Assembly (NCBI GenBank): GCA_963715745.1
Contig: OY970271.1
Location: 3,720,001 to 3,784,000, forward strand
Direction: 5' to 3'
Origin: CAWGJF01 sp963715745
GTDB lineage: Bacteria; Bacteroidota; Ignavibacteria; Ignavibacteriales; Ignavibacteriaceae
DNA length: 64,000 nt
Shown here: positions 44,418 to 52,205 of the stretch, in pieces
Numbering within the stretch: position 1 is the first letter of the stretch
How the letters are laid out: every line of letters begins with the position of its first letter
Notes under the pieces: generated by a model
Told to the model about the DNA's origin: nothing
Databases searched by the model: none
What the model saw: only the letters and a program-made list of their open reading frames with translations
Translations under genes and position numbers: made by a program

Positions 44418-45464
44418 ATGATAAGCAAGATTAAAGAATTGTTAGGCAAAGAAGCTGATGACCTTTTAAACTATAAAGCTAAATTTCCTAAAGAACAATT
44501 AACCCTGCCAGGACCTGATTTTGTCGACAGAGTTTTTCTTTTTTCAGACAGAAATCCAAATGTTTTAAAAAACCTGAACTGGATATATAATCATGGAAGA
44601 CTGTCTGGTACCGGCTACGTTTCCATTCTTCCGGTGGACCAGGGAATTGAGCATTCTGCCGGAGCTTCATTTGCACCAAATCCTGCTTACTTTGATCCGG
44701 ATAATATTGTAAAATTGGCAATTGAAGGTGGGTGTAACGCTGTTGCTTCGACTCTTGGTGTACTGGGAATTTCAGCAAGGAAATTTTCGCATAAAATTCC
44801 CTTCATACTTAAAATTAATCATAACGAACTTTTAACATACCCTAATAAATATGACCAGATAATGTTTGCAGGAATTGAACAGGCATTCGATATGGGAGCA
44901 GCTGCAGTTGGCGCGACAATTTATTTTGGTTCTGATGAAAGCAGCAGACAGATAATTGAAGTTAGTGAAGCATTCCAGTTTGCTCACGAGCTTGGGATTG
45001 CTACAATACTTTGGTGCTATTTAAGAAATTCTGATTTCAAGAAAGATAAAGATTATCACGTATCTGCTGACTTAACCGGACAGGCAAACCATCTTGGTGT
45101 AACAATTCAGGCAGACATAATTAAACAGAAGCTTCCGGAAAACAATGGCGGTTATAATGCTTTAAAGTTTGGTAAGACCCACAAAAAGGTTTATAGTGAT
45201 TTAACCACAGATCACCCGATTGATTTAACAAGATACCAGGTTATTAATAACTACCTTGGAAAAATCGGTTTAATAAACAGCGGCGGGGCATCCGGTGAAA
45301 ATGATTTTGCTGAAGCTGCACGTACTGCTGTAATTAATAAACGTGCAGGCGGTATGGGATTAATTTCAGGAAGAAAAGCATTCCAGCGTCCAATGGAAGA
45401 AGGGATTAAACTTCTGAATACTATTCAGGATGTTTATCTTGCAAAAGAAATAACTGTTGCGTAG
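44418..45464 (+). CDS. fbaB: Class I fructose-bisphosphate aldolase (FbaB/DhnA type)
   Basis: A 348-residue Schiff-base aldolase of the archaeal-bacterial FbaB family. It cleaves fructose 1,6-bisphosphate in glycolysis or makes it in gluconeogenesis. Family signatures are LPVDQGIEHSAG, IEGGCNAVASTLGVLG, FILKINHNELLTYPNKYDQ, GAAAVGATIYFGS, the long insertion with KLPENNGGYNALKFGKTHKKVY, and the phosphate-binding GLINSGGASGENDF and GMGLISGRKAFQRP. No cofactor metal is expected. SD CGAGG precedes the ATG. A perfect terminator follows. Confidence 0.95.
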   Translation: MISKIKELLGKEADDLLNYKAKFPKEQLTLPGPDFVDRVFLFSDRNPNVLKNLNWIYNHGRLSGTGYVSILPVDQGIEHSAGASFAPNPAYFDPDNIVKLAIEGGCNAVASTLGVLGISARKFSHKIPFILKINHNELLTYPNKYDQIMFAGIEQAFDMGAAAVGATIYFGSDESSRQIIEVSEAFQFAHELGIATILWCYLRNSDFKKDKDYHVSADLTGQANHLGVTIQADIIKQKLPENNGGYNALKFGKTHKKVYSDLTTDHPIDLTRYQVINNYLGKIGLINSGGASGENDFAEAARTAVINKRAGGMGLISGRKAFQRPMEEGIKLLNTIQDVYLAKEITVA

Positions 45465-45485
45465 AATTTATTCTTCTTAAAAATG

Positions 45486-45513
45486 AAACGCCTTCAAAAC
45501 TGAAGGCGTTTTT
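45486..45513. terminator. Bidirectional intrinsic terminator
   Basis: AAACGCCTTCA (45486-45496) pairs with TGAAGGCGTTT (45501-45511), an 11-bp stem with a 4-base loop. T and A runs are on both sides, and it lies between the convergent aldolase and cytochrome c genes. Confidence 0.9.
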
Positions 45514-45536
45514 AAATATCTAAATTTAATTTTAAA

Positions 45537-45944
45537 CTATTTCTCTAAAAGATAATCTGCAAGCTTGCCAAGTTGTTTGATATCTTTATTTCCAAATGAA
45601 GGCATCATTGCACCGGGATATTTTTTCCTATACTCTTTAAATCTTTCATTATCCATAAAAGATGACGGATTGCGAAGATAGTTTATCAGATTATCCCTAC
45701 CCCAAAATTGTTTAAGGTTAACTAAAGCAGGCGCAAGCTTGGTTCCTTTAAGATCCGAGCCATGACAATTAGCACATCCAAAACTTGAAAATAACTCATC
45801 ACCGCTAAAATCCTGCGACACAGGACCGGTTGGCATATTAGTTGGCTGTTTTACCGGTTCTTCTTTCTTGGTAATTTTACCGATAATAAAAAGTATAAGA
45901 AATAATCCAAGGAAAGCAGCAACCCAAATCTGTGGTTTAGTCAT
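45537..45944 (-). CDS. Membrane-anchored c-type cytochrome
   Basis: A 135-residue monohaem cytochrome c. An uncleaved N-terminal helix (residues 5-22) anchors it, a Pro-rich linker follows, and the haem motif CANCH gives Cys57, Cys60 and His61. PGAMMPSFG near residue 113 supplies the likely axial Met. It should carry electrons in the periplasm, for example to a terminal oxidase. No respiratory complex gene lies nearby, so its partner cannot be named. Confidence 0.9.
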   Translation of the reverse strand: MTKPQIWVAAFLGLFLILFIIGKITKKEEPVKQPTNMPTGPVSQDFSGDELFSSFGCANCHGSDLKGTKLAPALVNLKQFWGRDNLINYLRNPSSFMDNERFKEYRKKYPGAMMPSFGNKDIKQLGKLADYLLEK

Positions 45945-46188
45945 TTAATTCTAATGTTATTTCGGAAATTTAAAATCAGTCTTTTGGTTTGAAAATTGAA
46001 TGGGCAAATTATCAAAATCGTTATTTATTAACAACTATAAATCACTTTTATCTTCCGGAATCTTTTATCCAGAGCTAATTAATTAATATGCTTATAGAAC
46101 AAATTATTAAATTAAAAGGGATTGGGAATTAGCAATTGTCTTGATCATAAACTAAATTTTGAATTGTTGAATAAATTTTGAGGAAATA

Positions 46189-47772
46189 TTGGCCCAGGAA
46201 AACAAATTTATAAAATCCTTAATACAAAGTGCACAGAATGGTAACAGTGCTGCGCTTGAACAATTATTCGAAATGAATATTGCAAGAGTATATGGAATAT
46301 GTCTCAGGATTCTTGGGAATACGGAAAACGCTGAAGCTGTTACTGTACTTGTTTTTATTGAAGCTTGGAAACAGATAAAATTTATACGCCCGGATATATC
46401 ATTTACCGAATGGCTATGCAGCATGGCTGTGTGGAATTCGCTTGAGCTGATCAGAAGCGGTGACAATTCCAATAAAGCAATTCGTAAAAAAAAGAAAAAT
46501 GAACATGAAGGTAATTCCCATCTTGATGAGTTTGATGAAGTGCTGATTAAACTTCCGGACAAAGAGAGACTTCCTTTTGTTCTTTTTAATATTGAAGGAT
46601 ACCGTGAAGTTGAAACCTGTGATATGCTCAGCATAAAACCTCATGATTTAAAAAAGAAACTTGAGACCACAGCCAAACACATTGCTAAACATGCTTCAAA
46701 GATTAATTCGGCTGATGAGATCCCCGGATATTTATCAAACCTTTCAAAAGAAATAAAACCGGTAAAAAATCTGAAGAAAGTAATTTTCGATGATATTTAT
46801 GAATTGAAGCTTAAGGAATTTGAAAAAAATAAGAAACCGGAACCTGAGCCTGAACCTGCGCCTGAAATACCAAAAAAGGAAAAGAAGCCGAAAAAAGTTA
46901 AGCCTAAAAAACAAAAAGAATTAAAACTAAGAACCTCAAATCTGAATTTAATTCCAAAATTAAAAAAAGTTTTAATTGTTGTTGTACCGCTTGCAATTCT
47001 TGCAACTATAATTTACTTCGGACTTCTAATTTCTGTTTCTTCGTGGGATGTAAGAATAATTAATGGAATGGCTAAAATCAATGATAGCGAGATAAATAAA
47101 GGTGGCTCTCTTTCATTAGATGATGTATTAACTACCGGGGATAATTCAAAAGCTGTAGTTTCAATTTCAGGAATTGGAGAGATTGAAATCGGGCCAAATA
47201 CAATCTTTAAGAGAACCAATGAAACCGAAAGCTGTGGTTTTGAAAAAGGTCAGATTATTGCCAGGTTAATTAACCGTGGTGATCTGTTTACTGTCAAAAT
47301 ACCCGGAACTGATATAAAAGATTTTAAACCCGGCAATACTTACTCATTGAAAAAACTTGATGACGGAAGATTTAAGCTGGATGTAATAAAAGGCTGGATG
47401 GAAGCAAAAAGCAAACATAACCGGTCAATAATTCCACAAAACTATTTTCTTTACATAACTGAAACAGGAGGCTGCGGACTTCCCTGCCCGCAAAATGCTA
47501 CGCCGGATATTAAAAATATAATCTCAGAGTATTCTTTACAGGGTAATGCTGAGTCAGTGCTTGGCTCATTTATTAATTTAGCTGATAAATCAGAAGCTAT
47601 ATCACTGTGGAATCTTTTACCAAGATTAAATCCATTAATCAGAGGAGCTGTTTTTGACAGGATGAATGAACTGATTGGGGCACCAAAATCTGTCACAAAA
47701 AATGGAACTATCGAGCTTGACAACAGGATGATGAATCTTTGGTTTAAAAAGATTCAATACGATTTAGAATAA
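46189..47772 (+). CDS. Single-chain ECF sigma-like / membrane-anchored FecR fusion protein
   Basis: A 527-residue protein. Residues ~20-90 match ECF sigma region 2 (ALEQLFEMNIARVYGICLRILGN, FIEAWKQ, FTEWLCSMAVWNSLELIRS), and ~111-166 match region 4, though its recognition helix is degenerate (ETCDMLSIKPHDLKKKL). A Lys/Pro/Glu-rich linker (213-245) leads to one transmembrane helix (261-283). The rest is extracytoplasmic: a FecR-like domain with VRIINGMAKIND, GDNSKAVVSISGIGEIEIGPNT and ARLINRGDLFTVKIPGT, then an unrecognised tail. Normally sigma and FecR-type regulator are separate proteins. The start is TTG 46189 behind an AGGA, since no ATG gives the sigma N-terminus. Confidence 0.8.
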   Translation: MAQENKFIKSLIQSAQNGNSAALEQLFEMNIARVYGICLRILGNTENAEAVTVLVFIEAWKQIKFIRPDISFTEWLCSMAVWNSLELIRSGDNSNKAIRKKKKNEHEGNSHLDEFDEVLIKLPDKERLPFVLFNIEGYREVETCDMLSIKPHDLKKKLETTAKHIAKHASKINSADEIPGYLSNLSKEIKPVKNLKKVIFDDIYELKLKEFEKNKKPEPEPEPAPEIPKKEKKPKKVKPKKQKELKLRTSNLNLIPKLKKVLIVVVPLAILATIIYFGLLISVSSWDVRIINGMAKINDSEINKGGSLSLDDVLTTGDNSKAVVSISGIGEIEIGPNTIFKRTNETESCGFEKGQIIARLINRGDLFTVKIPGTDIKDFKPGNTYSLKKLDDGRFKLDVIKGWMEAKSKHNRSIIPQNYFLYITETGGCGLPCPQNATPDIKNIISEYSLQGNAESVLGSFINLADKSEAISLWNLLPRLNPLIRGAVFDRMNELIGAPKSVTKNGTIELDNRMMNLWFKKIQYDLE

Positions 47773-49194
47773 TTATTTTCTTTTAGGTCTGTAAACGTGC
47801 GTACTCTGCCCAAAGAAAACTTCCGCGGCTTCCATCATTGTTTCTGATAAAGTCGGGTGCGGATGAATTGAAAGTTTCAAATCGGTTAAGTTAGCTCCCA
47901 TTTCAATTGCAAGAACCCCTTCGGCAATTAACTCGCCTGCACCAGGTCCGCAAATTCCAATTCCTAATATTCTTTCAGATTCGGGATCAACAAGAATTTT
48001 TGTAATTCCATCTGATCTATCCAAAGTAACTGCTCTGCCGGATGCAGCCCAGGGAAATTTTGTTACTTCATATTTAATATTTTTTTCTTTCGCTTGGTTC
48101 TCCGTTAAACCAGCCCACGCAATTTCAGGATCAGTGAATACGACAGCGGGAATTGCAAGAGGTTCAAACGCAGATTTGTGTCCTGCAATTACTTCAACAG
48201 CAACTCTGCCTTCGTGAGAAGCTTTGTGTGCAAGCATTGGTTCGCCAACAATATCGCCGATTGCATAAACATCCGGATCATCAGTTCTCATTTGTTTGTT
48301 AACATTTATCCAGCCACGCTCGTTTAATTTAACTTTCGTGTTTTCCAAACCCAGGCCGGAAGTATCAGGTTTTCTTCCAATTGACATCAGAACATAATCA
48401 TAGGTATTCTCGGTAGTTTTCCCTTCCTTATCCTCAATCTTAACTTTTATTCCATCTTTCACTTCGTTCATTTCAACAACTTTTGAACTGAGCATTATAT
48501 TTTCAAATTTATCTTTAAGTCTTTTTGAAAGATGAGAAACAAGATCACGATCCGCTCCGGGTAAAAGTCCGTCTAACATTTCAACAACAGAAACTTTTGA
48601 ACCGAGTGCCTGATAAACTGATCCAAGCTCGAGGCCAATATAACCTCCGCCAATTACTAGAAGTAATTTTGGAATTGCAGGAAGATCGAGAGCCGAAGTT
48701 GAGTTCAGAAGTCTTTTACTATCAATATTCATTGAAGGAATTGTTGCAATTCTTGAACCTGTTGCAATTACAATTTTATCAAATGAAAGCTCTTCTTTTT
48801 TGCCATCTGCTTTTTCAACTAAAAGAGTTTTTGAATTTTTAAACGATGCTGTTCCCTGAACAAAATTTACTTTGCGGAATTTTGCAACAGATCCAACCCC
48901 GCTTGTAAGCTTTTCGACAACTTCATTTTTCCAGTTGCGAAGTTTGTCCAGATCAATTTTGGGTTTTGAAAAATCTATTCCCCAGTTTTTTGCCTGCTCT
49001 GTTTCATCTAAAAGTTTTGCAACATGCAGCAAAGCTTTGGAAGGAATACATCCGCGGTAAAGACAAACGCCGCCGGGATTTTTTTCTTTATCAATTAATG
49101 TAACATTCATCCCGAGATCTGCTGCCAGAAAAGCAGCAGCATACCCACCGGGTCCTGCACCAATTACAGCAATATTTATATTTTGAGCAGCCAA
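47773..49194 (-). CDS. lpdA: Dihydrolipoyl dehydrogenase (E3)
   Basis: A 473-residue FAD disulfide oxidoreductase that reoxidises dihydrolipoamide in 2-oxoacid dehydrogenase complexes. Seen are the FAD site GAGPGGYAAA, redox pair Cys44 and Cys49 (CLYRGCIPSK), NAD site VIGGGYIGLELG, YAIGDIVGEPMLAHKASHEG, and the active-site His-Glu pair in SIHPHPTLSETMMEA. Last gene of the pyruvate dehydrogenase run. Its stop abuts, without a gap, the stop of the convergent sigma/FecR gene. Confidence 0.97.
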   Translation of the reverse strand: MAAQNINIAVIGAGPGGYAAAFLAADLGMNVTLIDKEKNPGGVCLYRGCIPSKALLHVAKLLDETEQAKNWGIDFSKPKIDLDKLRNWKNEVVEKLTSGVGSVAKFRKVNFVQGTASFKNSKTLLVEKADGKKEELSFDKIVIATGSRIATIPSMNIDSKRLLNSTSALDLPAIPKLLLVIGGGYIGLELGSVYQALGSKVSVVEMLDGLLPGADRDLVSHLSKRLKDKFENIMLSSKVVEMNEVKDGIKVKIEDKEGKTTENTYDYVLMSIGRKPDTSGLGLENTKVKLNERGWINVNKQMRTDDPDVYAIGDIVGEPMLAHKASHEGRVAVEVIAGHKSAFEPLAIPAVVFTDPEIAWAGLTENQAKEKNIKYEVTKFPWAASGRAVTLDRSDGITKILVDPESERILGIGICGPGAGELIAEGVLAIEMGANLTDLKLSIHPHPTLSETMMEAAEVFFGQSTHVYRPKRK

Positions 49195-49238
49195 ATTTCT
49201 CCTGAATCTATAAAAGTATTGTTAAGTGTATTCTAATT

Positions 49239-50438
49239 TTATTTATTCTTCGGAACAATCCAGATATTATTTTCAATTTCCAATTTTACATCATCAACAT
49301 AAACTGCTTTACCACTGCCGCCGGGACGAAAATCAGTTACTATATCAACATGCTGAGCAGACTGGTTAAAAATTCCTTTTGACTGAAATTCAGAAATCTT
49401 TTTCTTTCCTTCTTCAGAATTTGGATCATCAACAAATGCTTCGGGATAACTTTGTCCGATTGCTATATGCAGCGTTCCTCCAACTTTTTCTACAAACAAA
49501 GGATGCTTCAACACTTTATCCATTCCGTTATTCATTCCAAGAGCAACTTCGCCAAGCCGGTGTGAGCCAGTATCTGTTTCAATAATTTTTTTCAAAGCTT
49601 CGGAACCTTTTTCAGCCGTGTATTCTTTTATAACACCACCTTCAAATCTTAAATAAATTCCCTGAATATCCATTCCGCCCTGAAATACAGGAAGGTCTAC
49701 GAATATTTCACCCTCAACTGAATTTGCATCAGGACTTGTAAAAACTTCACCATCCGGGAAATTTCTTTCCCCGGTACATTTAACTATATTTCTTCCGGCA
49801 ATATTAATTCTCAGCTCGAGTTCTTTTTTAGTTTTGGGATGAATTGTTTGAACTATTATTTCGGAGCTTTTCTTAAGAAGTTGATAAATATTCTCTTCAA
49901 CTTTATCAAGAAGACTGGGATCAACAGTTGAGGCTTTCACAATAAATTCTGAATATTCCTGAAGAGACATACCTTCCAGATCAGCAAATCCCTGCGTTGG
50001 GAAAAGAGTGAGTATCCAAGGTTTGGCAAGACGAATATCTTTTACCGGCGCATCAACCTTCATAACTTCCTGTGCGAGATCTTCTTTCGAACCTTTAAAT
50101 AAATTCGGATTTGAAACGCCAAGTATCTCTATATATTTTGTCATGGATTTATATCTGTCGATGTGCCATTGAGGGACCTTATTGATTTGCTCAGAAGTTC
50201 CATGAGTTGAAATGGAATTTCCCCAAACTTTTCCGCGATCATTATCAGGTGCAATAATGTTTATATCTACAACTCCGCCAGCCGCAAAAATTTTATCCTG
50301 CAAAACACTCATCAAGGGCCAGCAGATGTTTTCACCTTTCACCATAATTACATCGTCGTTTTTTACTCCGCCCAAACTATAGTTCAATAAATAATCAGCC
50401 CAGGTCTCCAGGTCTTTTTTTGCTATTTCATAAGACAT
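49239..50438 (-). CDS. M29 family metallo-aminopeptidase
   Basis: A 399-residue cytoplasmic aminopeptidase of the M29 (thermophilic aminopeptidase T) family, which uses two metal ions. Expected ligand segments are visible: TGERNFPDGEVFTSP, RLGEVALGMN, HIAIGQSYPEAF and the HVDIVTDF region near the C-terminus. It removes hydrophobic N-terminal residues. The gene lies between aceF (29 bp gap) and lpdA (44 bp gap) in the PDH operon, an unusual place for a peptidase, and suggests that peptide catabolism and pyruvate oxidation are co-expressed. Confidence 0.9.
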   Translation of the reverse strand: MSYEIAKKDLETWADYLLNYSLGGVKNDDVIMVKGENICWPLMSVLQDKIFAAGGVVDINIIAPDNDRGKVWGNSISTHGTSEQINKVPQWHIDRYKSMTKYIEILGVSNPNLFKGSKEDLAQEVMKVDAPVKDIRLAKPWILTLFPTQGFADLEGMSLQEYSEFIVKASTVDPSLLDKVEENIYQLLKKSSEIIVQTIHPKTKKELELRINIAGRNIVKCTGERNFPDGEVFTSPDANSVEGEIFVDLPVFQGGMDIQGIYLRFEGGVIKEYTAEKGSEALKKIIETDTGSHRLGEVALGMNNGMDKVLKHPLFVEKVGGTLHIAIGQSYPEAFVDDPNSEEGKKKISEFQSKGIFNQSAQHVDIVTDFRPGGSGKAVYVDDVKLEIENNIWIVPKNK

Positions 50439-50467
50439 TTTTAATTCCTATTAAAATTTTTTCGGAT

Positions 50468-52135
50468 TTAAATTAAAAATTTCAATGGCTGCTCAAGAAT
50501 TTCACAAACCCAGCGTAAAAACCTGATTGCGTCTGCACCATCGATGATTCGATGATCATAGGAAAGAGAAAGAGGCAGCATCAGCCGCGGTTCAAAAACT
50601 CCGTAGCCGTTATAAACCGGTTCGTAATTTCCTCGTGAAACTCCGAGTATCGCAACTTCAGGTGAGTTAACAATTGGTGTAAAATAAGTACCGCCAATTC
50701 CACCAAGGTTCGTAATTGTAATACATCCACCCTGCATTTCTTCAAGTGATAATTTCTTATTGCGGGCTTTTTCTGCAAGTTCATTCAGCTCAGTAGAAAT
50801 TTCTTCAAGATTTTTCTGATCAACATTTTTTATTACCGGAACCAGTAAACCGTTCTCTGTATCAACAGCAACCCCGATGTTAAAATATTTTTTATAGGTG
50901 ATTTCTTTTTTATCCATATCAATGCTGCTATTGAACTGCGGGAACTTCTCTAATCCTTCCGCCATTATTTTAATCAGAATTGCTGTGACAGTAATTTTAG
51001 CTTCTTTACTTTTTGATTGCTGGTTCAATTCTTTTCTTGATTTTTCAAGCTGTGTAATATCAGCTTTATCAAATTGAGTTACGTGAGGGGTGACTGCCCA
51101 TGCATAACTAAGATGAACTGCAGTCTTCTCCCTGATTTTACTCATCGCAACATGCTCAACCTTACCATATTTAGAAAAATCTGGCAAAGATTCTTTCTTT
51201 ATTCCGGCACCGATTGATTCAGCCCTGCCCTGGTTAAGCTTTTTAACATAAGCTTTAACATCATCCATTGAAATTCTTCCGCCCGGTCCACTGCCAGGAA
51301 CAAGATTTATATCCACACCAAGCTCACGTGCAATTCTTCTAACTGATGGAGCGGCAGGTGCTGCGCTTTTTAAAATTGGGGGCTGCTCGTCACGCTCACC
51401 GGGTTTCATTTCATCAACTTCACCTTTTAATTCCGTTGCAGACTCTTCTTTTTGCTTATTCTCAGATTTTTTCTCAAGTGGTTCAGGAGCTTTTTCTTTT
51501 GGTTTTGTTTTCGGAGCCTTAGCCGAAGATTCAACTTTAATTAATATATCACCAACTTTTACTTTATCACCTGATTTAACATTAACCTCAACTATTTTTC
51601 CCTGAACTGATGAAGGAACTTCAATTGTTGCTTTGTCTGTTTCGATTTCAATCACTCCCTGGTCTTTCGAAATAATATCGCCTTTTTTCACAAGTACATT
51701 TATCACATCTGCTGATTCAATATTTTCACCTAGGTCAGGAACTTTAAATTCAACTATTTTACCGGCTTCAGTTTCTTCCACAACTTCAGTTTTAAACTCA
51801 GCCTTAGCCTCTTCCTTATTATCTTCTTTATTCTCATCCTTTACTTTGCTAACATCATGCTTTTCTTTTTTCTTTTCAGGTTGTGTAGCTGCGGTTCCGT
51901 TATCATCAACTTTAATAATCGTCTGTCCTACCTTAACACTGTCACCTTCTTTAACGAAAACTTCTACAATCTTACCTGAAACAGATGATGGAACTTCGAT
52001 TGTTGCTTTGTCTGTTTCAATTTCAATAATTCCCTGCTCCTTCTCGATGTGATCACCTTTTTTAACCAGCACACTTATAATATCTGCTGATTCAATATTT
52101 TCACCGAGTTCAGGTAGTTTAAATTCTGTTGCCAT
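50468..52135 (-). CDS. aceF: Pyruvate dehydrogenase E2, dihydrolipoamide acetyltransferase
   Basis: A 555-residue E2 that passes the acetyl group to CoA and forms the core of the complex. It has two lipoyl domains with attachment Lys43 and Lys168 (both in ETDKATIEVP), separated and followed by Lys/Glu/Pro-rich linkers, a peripheral-subunit-binding domain (about 262-298, RRIARELGVDINLVPGSGPGGRI), and the catalytic domain ending with DHRIIDGAD (His528, Asp532). Hairpin copy C lies in its upstream gap, after the aceE stop. Confidence 0.97.
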   Translation of the reverse strand: MATEFKLPELGENIESADIISVLVKKGDHIEKEQGIIEIETDKATIEVPSSVSGKIVEVFVKEGDSVKVGQTIIKVDDNGTAATQPEKKKEKHDVSKVKDENKEDNKEEAKAEFKTEVVEETEAGKIVEFKVPDLGENIESADVINVLVKKGDIISKDQGVIEIETDKATIEVPSSVQGKIVEVNVKSGDKVKVGDILIKVESSAKAPKTKPKEKAPEPLEKKSENKQKEESATELKGEVDEMKPGERDEQPPILKSAAPAAPSVRRIARELGVDINLVPGSGPGGRISMDDVKAYVKKLNQGRAESIGAGIKKESLPDFSKYGKVEHVAMSKIREKTAVHLSYAWAVTPHVTQFDKADITQLEKSRKELNQQSKSKEAKITVTAILIKIMAEGLEKFPQFNSSIDMDKKEITYKKYFNIGVAVDTENGLLVPVIKNVDQKNLEEISTELNELAEKARNKKLSLEEMQGGCITITNLGGIGGTYFTPIVNSPEVAILGVSRGNYEPVYNGYGVFEPRLMLPLSLSYDHRIIDGADAIRFLRWVCEILEQPLKFLI

Positions 52136-52167
52136 TATTTTCCTTAATTGAATTTTCTTTCTCGTGA

Positions 52168-52200
52168 AGATATGCCAGATTTCAAAAATCTGGCATATCT
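52168..52200. repeat. Palindromic hairpin, copy C of three
   Basis: AGATATGCCAGATTT (52168-52182), loop CAA, AAATCTGGCATATCT (52186-52200): a perfect 15-bp stem, almost identical to copy A. It stands between the aceE stop and the aceF start inside the PDH operon, so it may set the E1:E2 mRNA ratio rather than end transcription. Confidence 0.9.
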
Positions 52201-52205
52201 GACAT

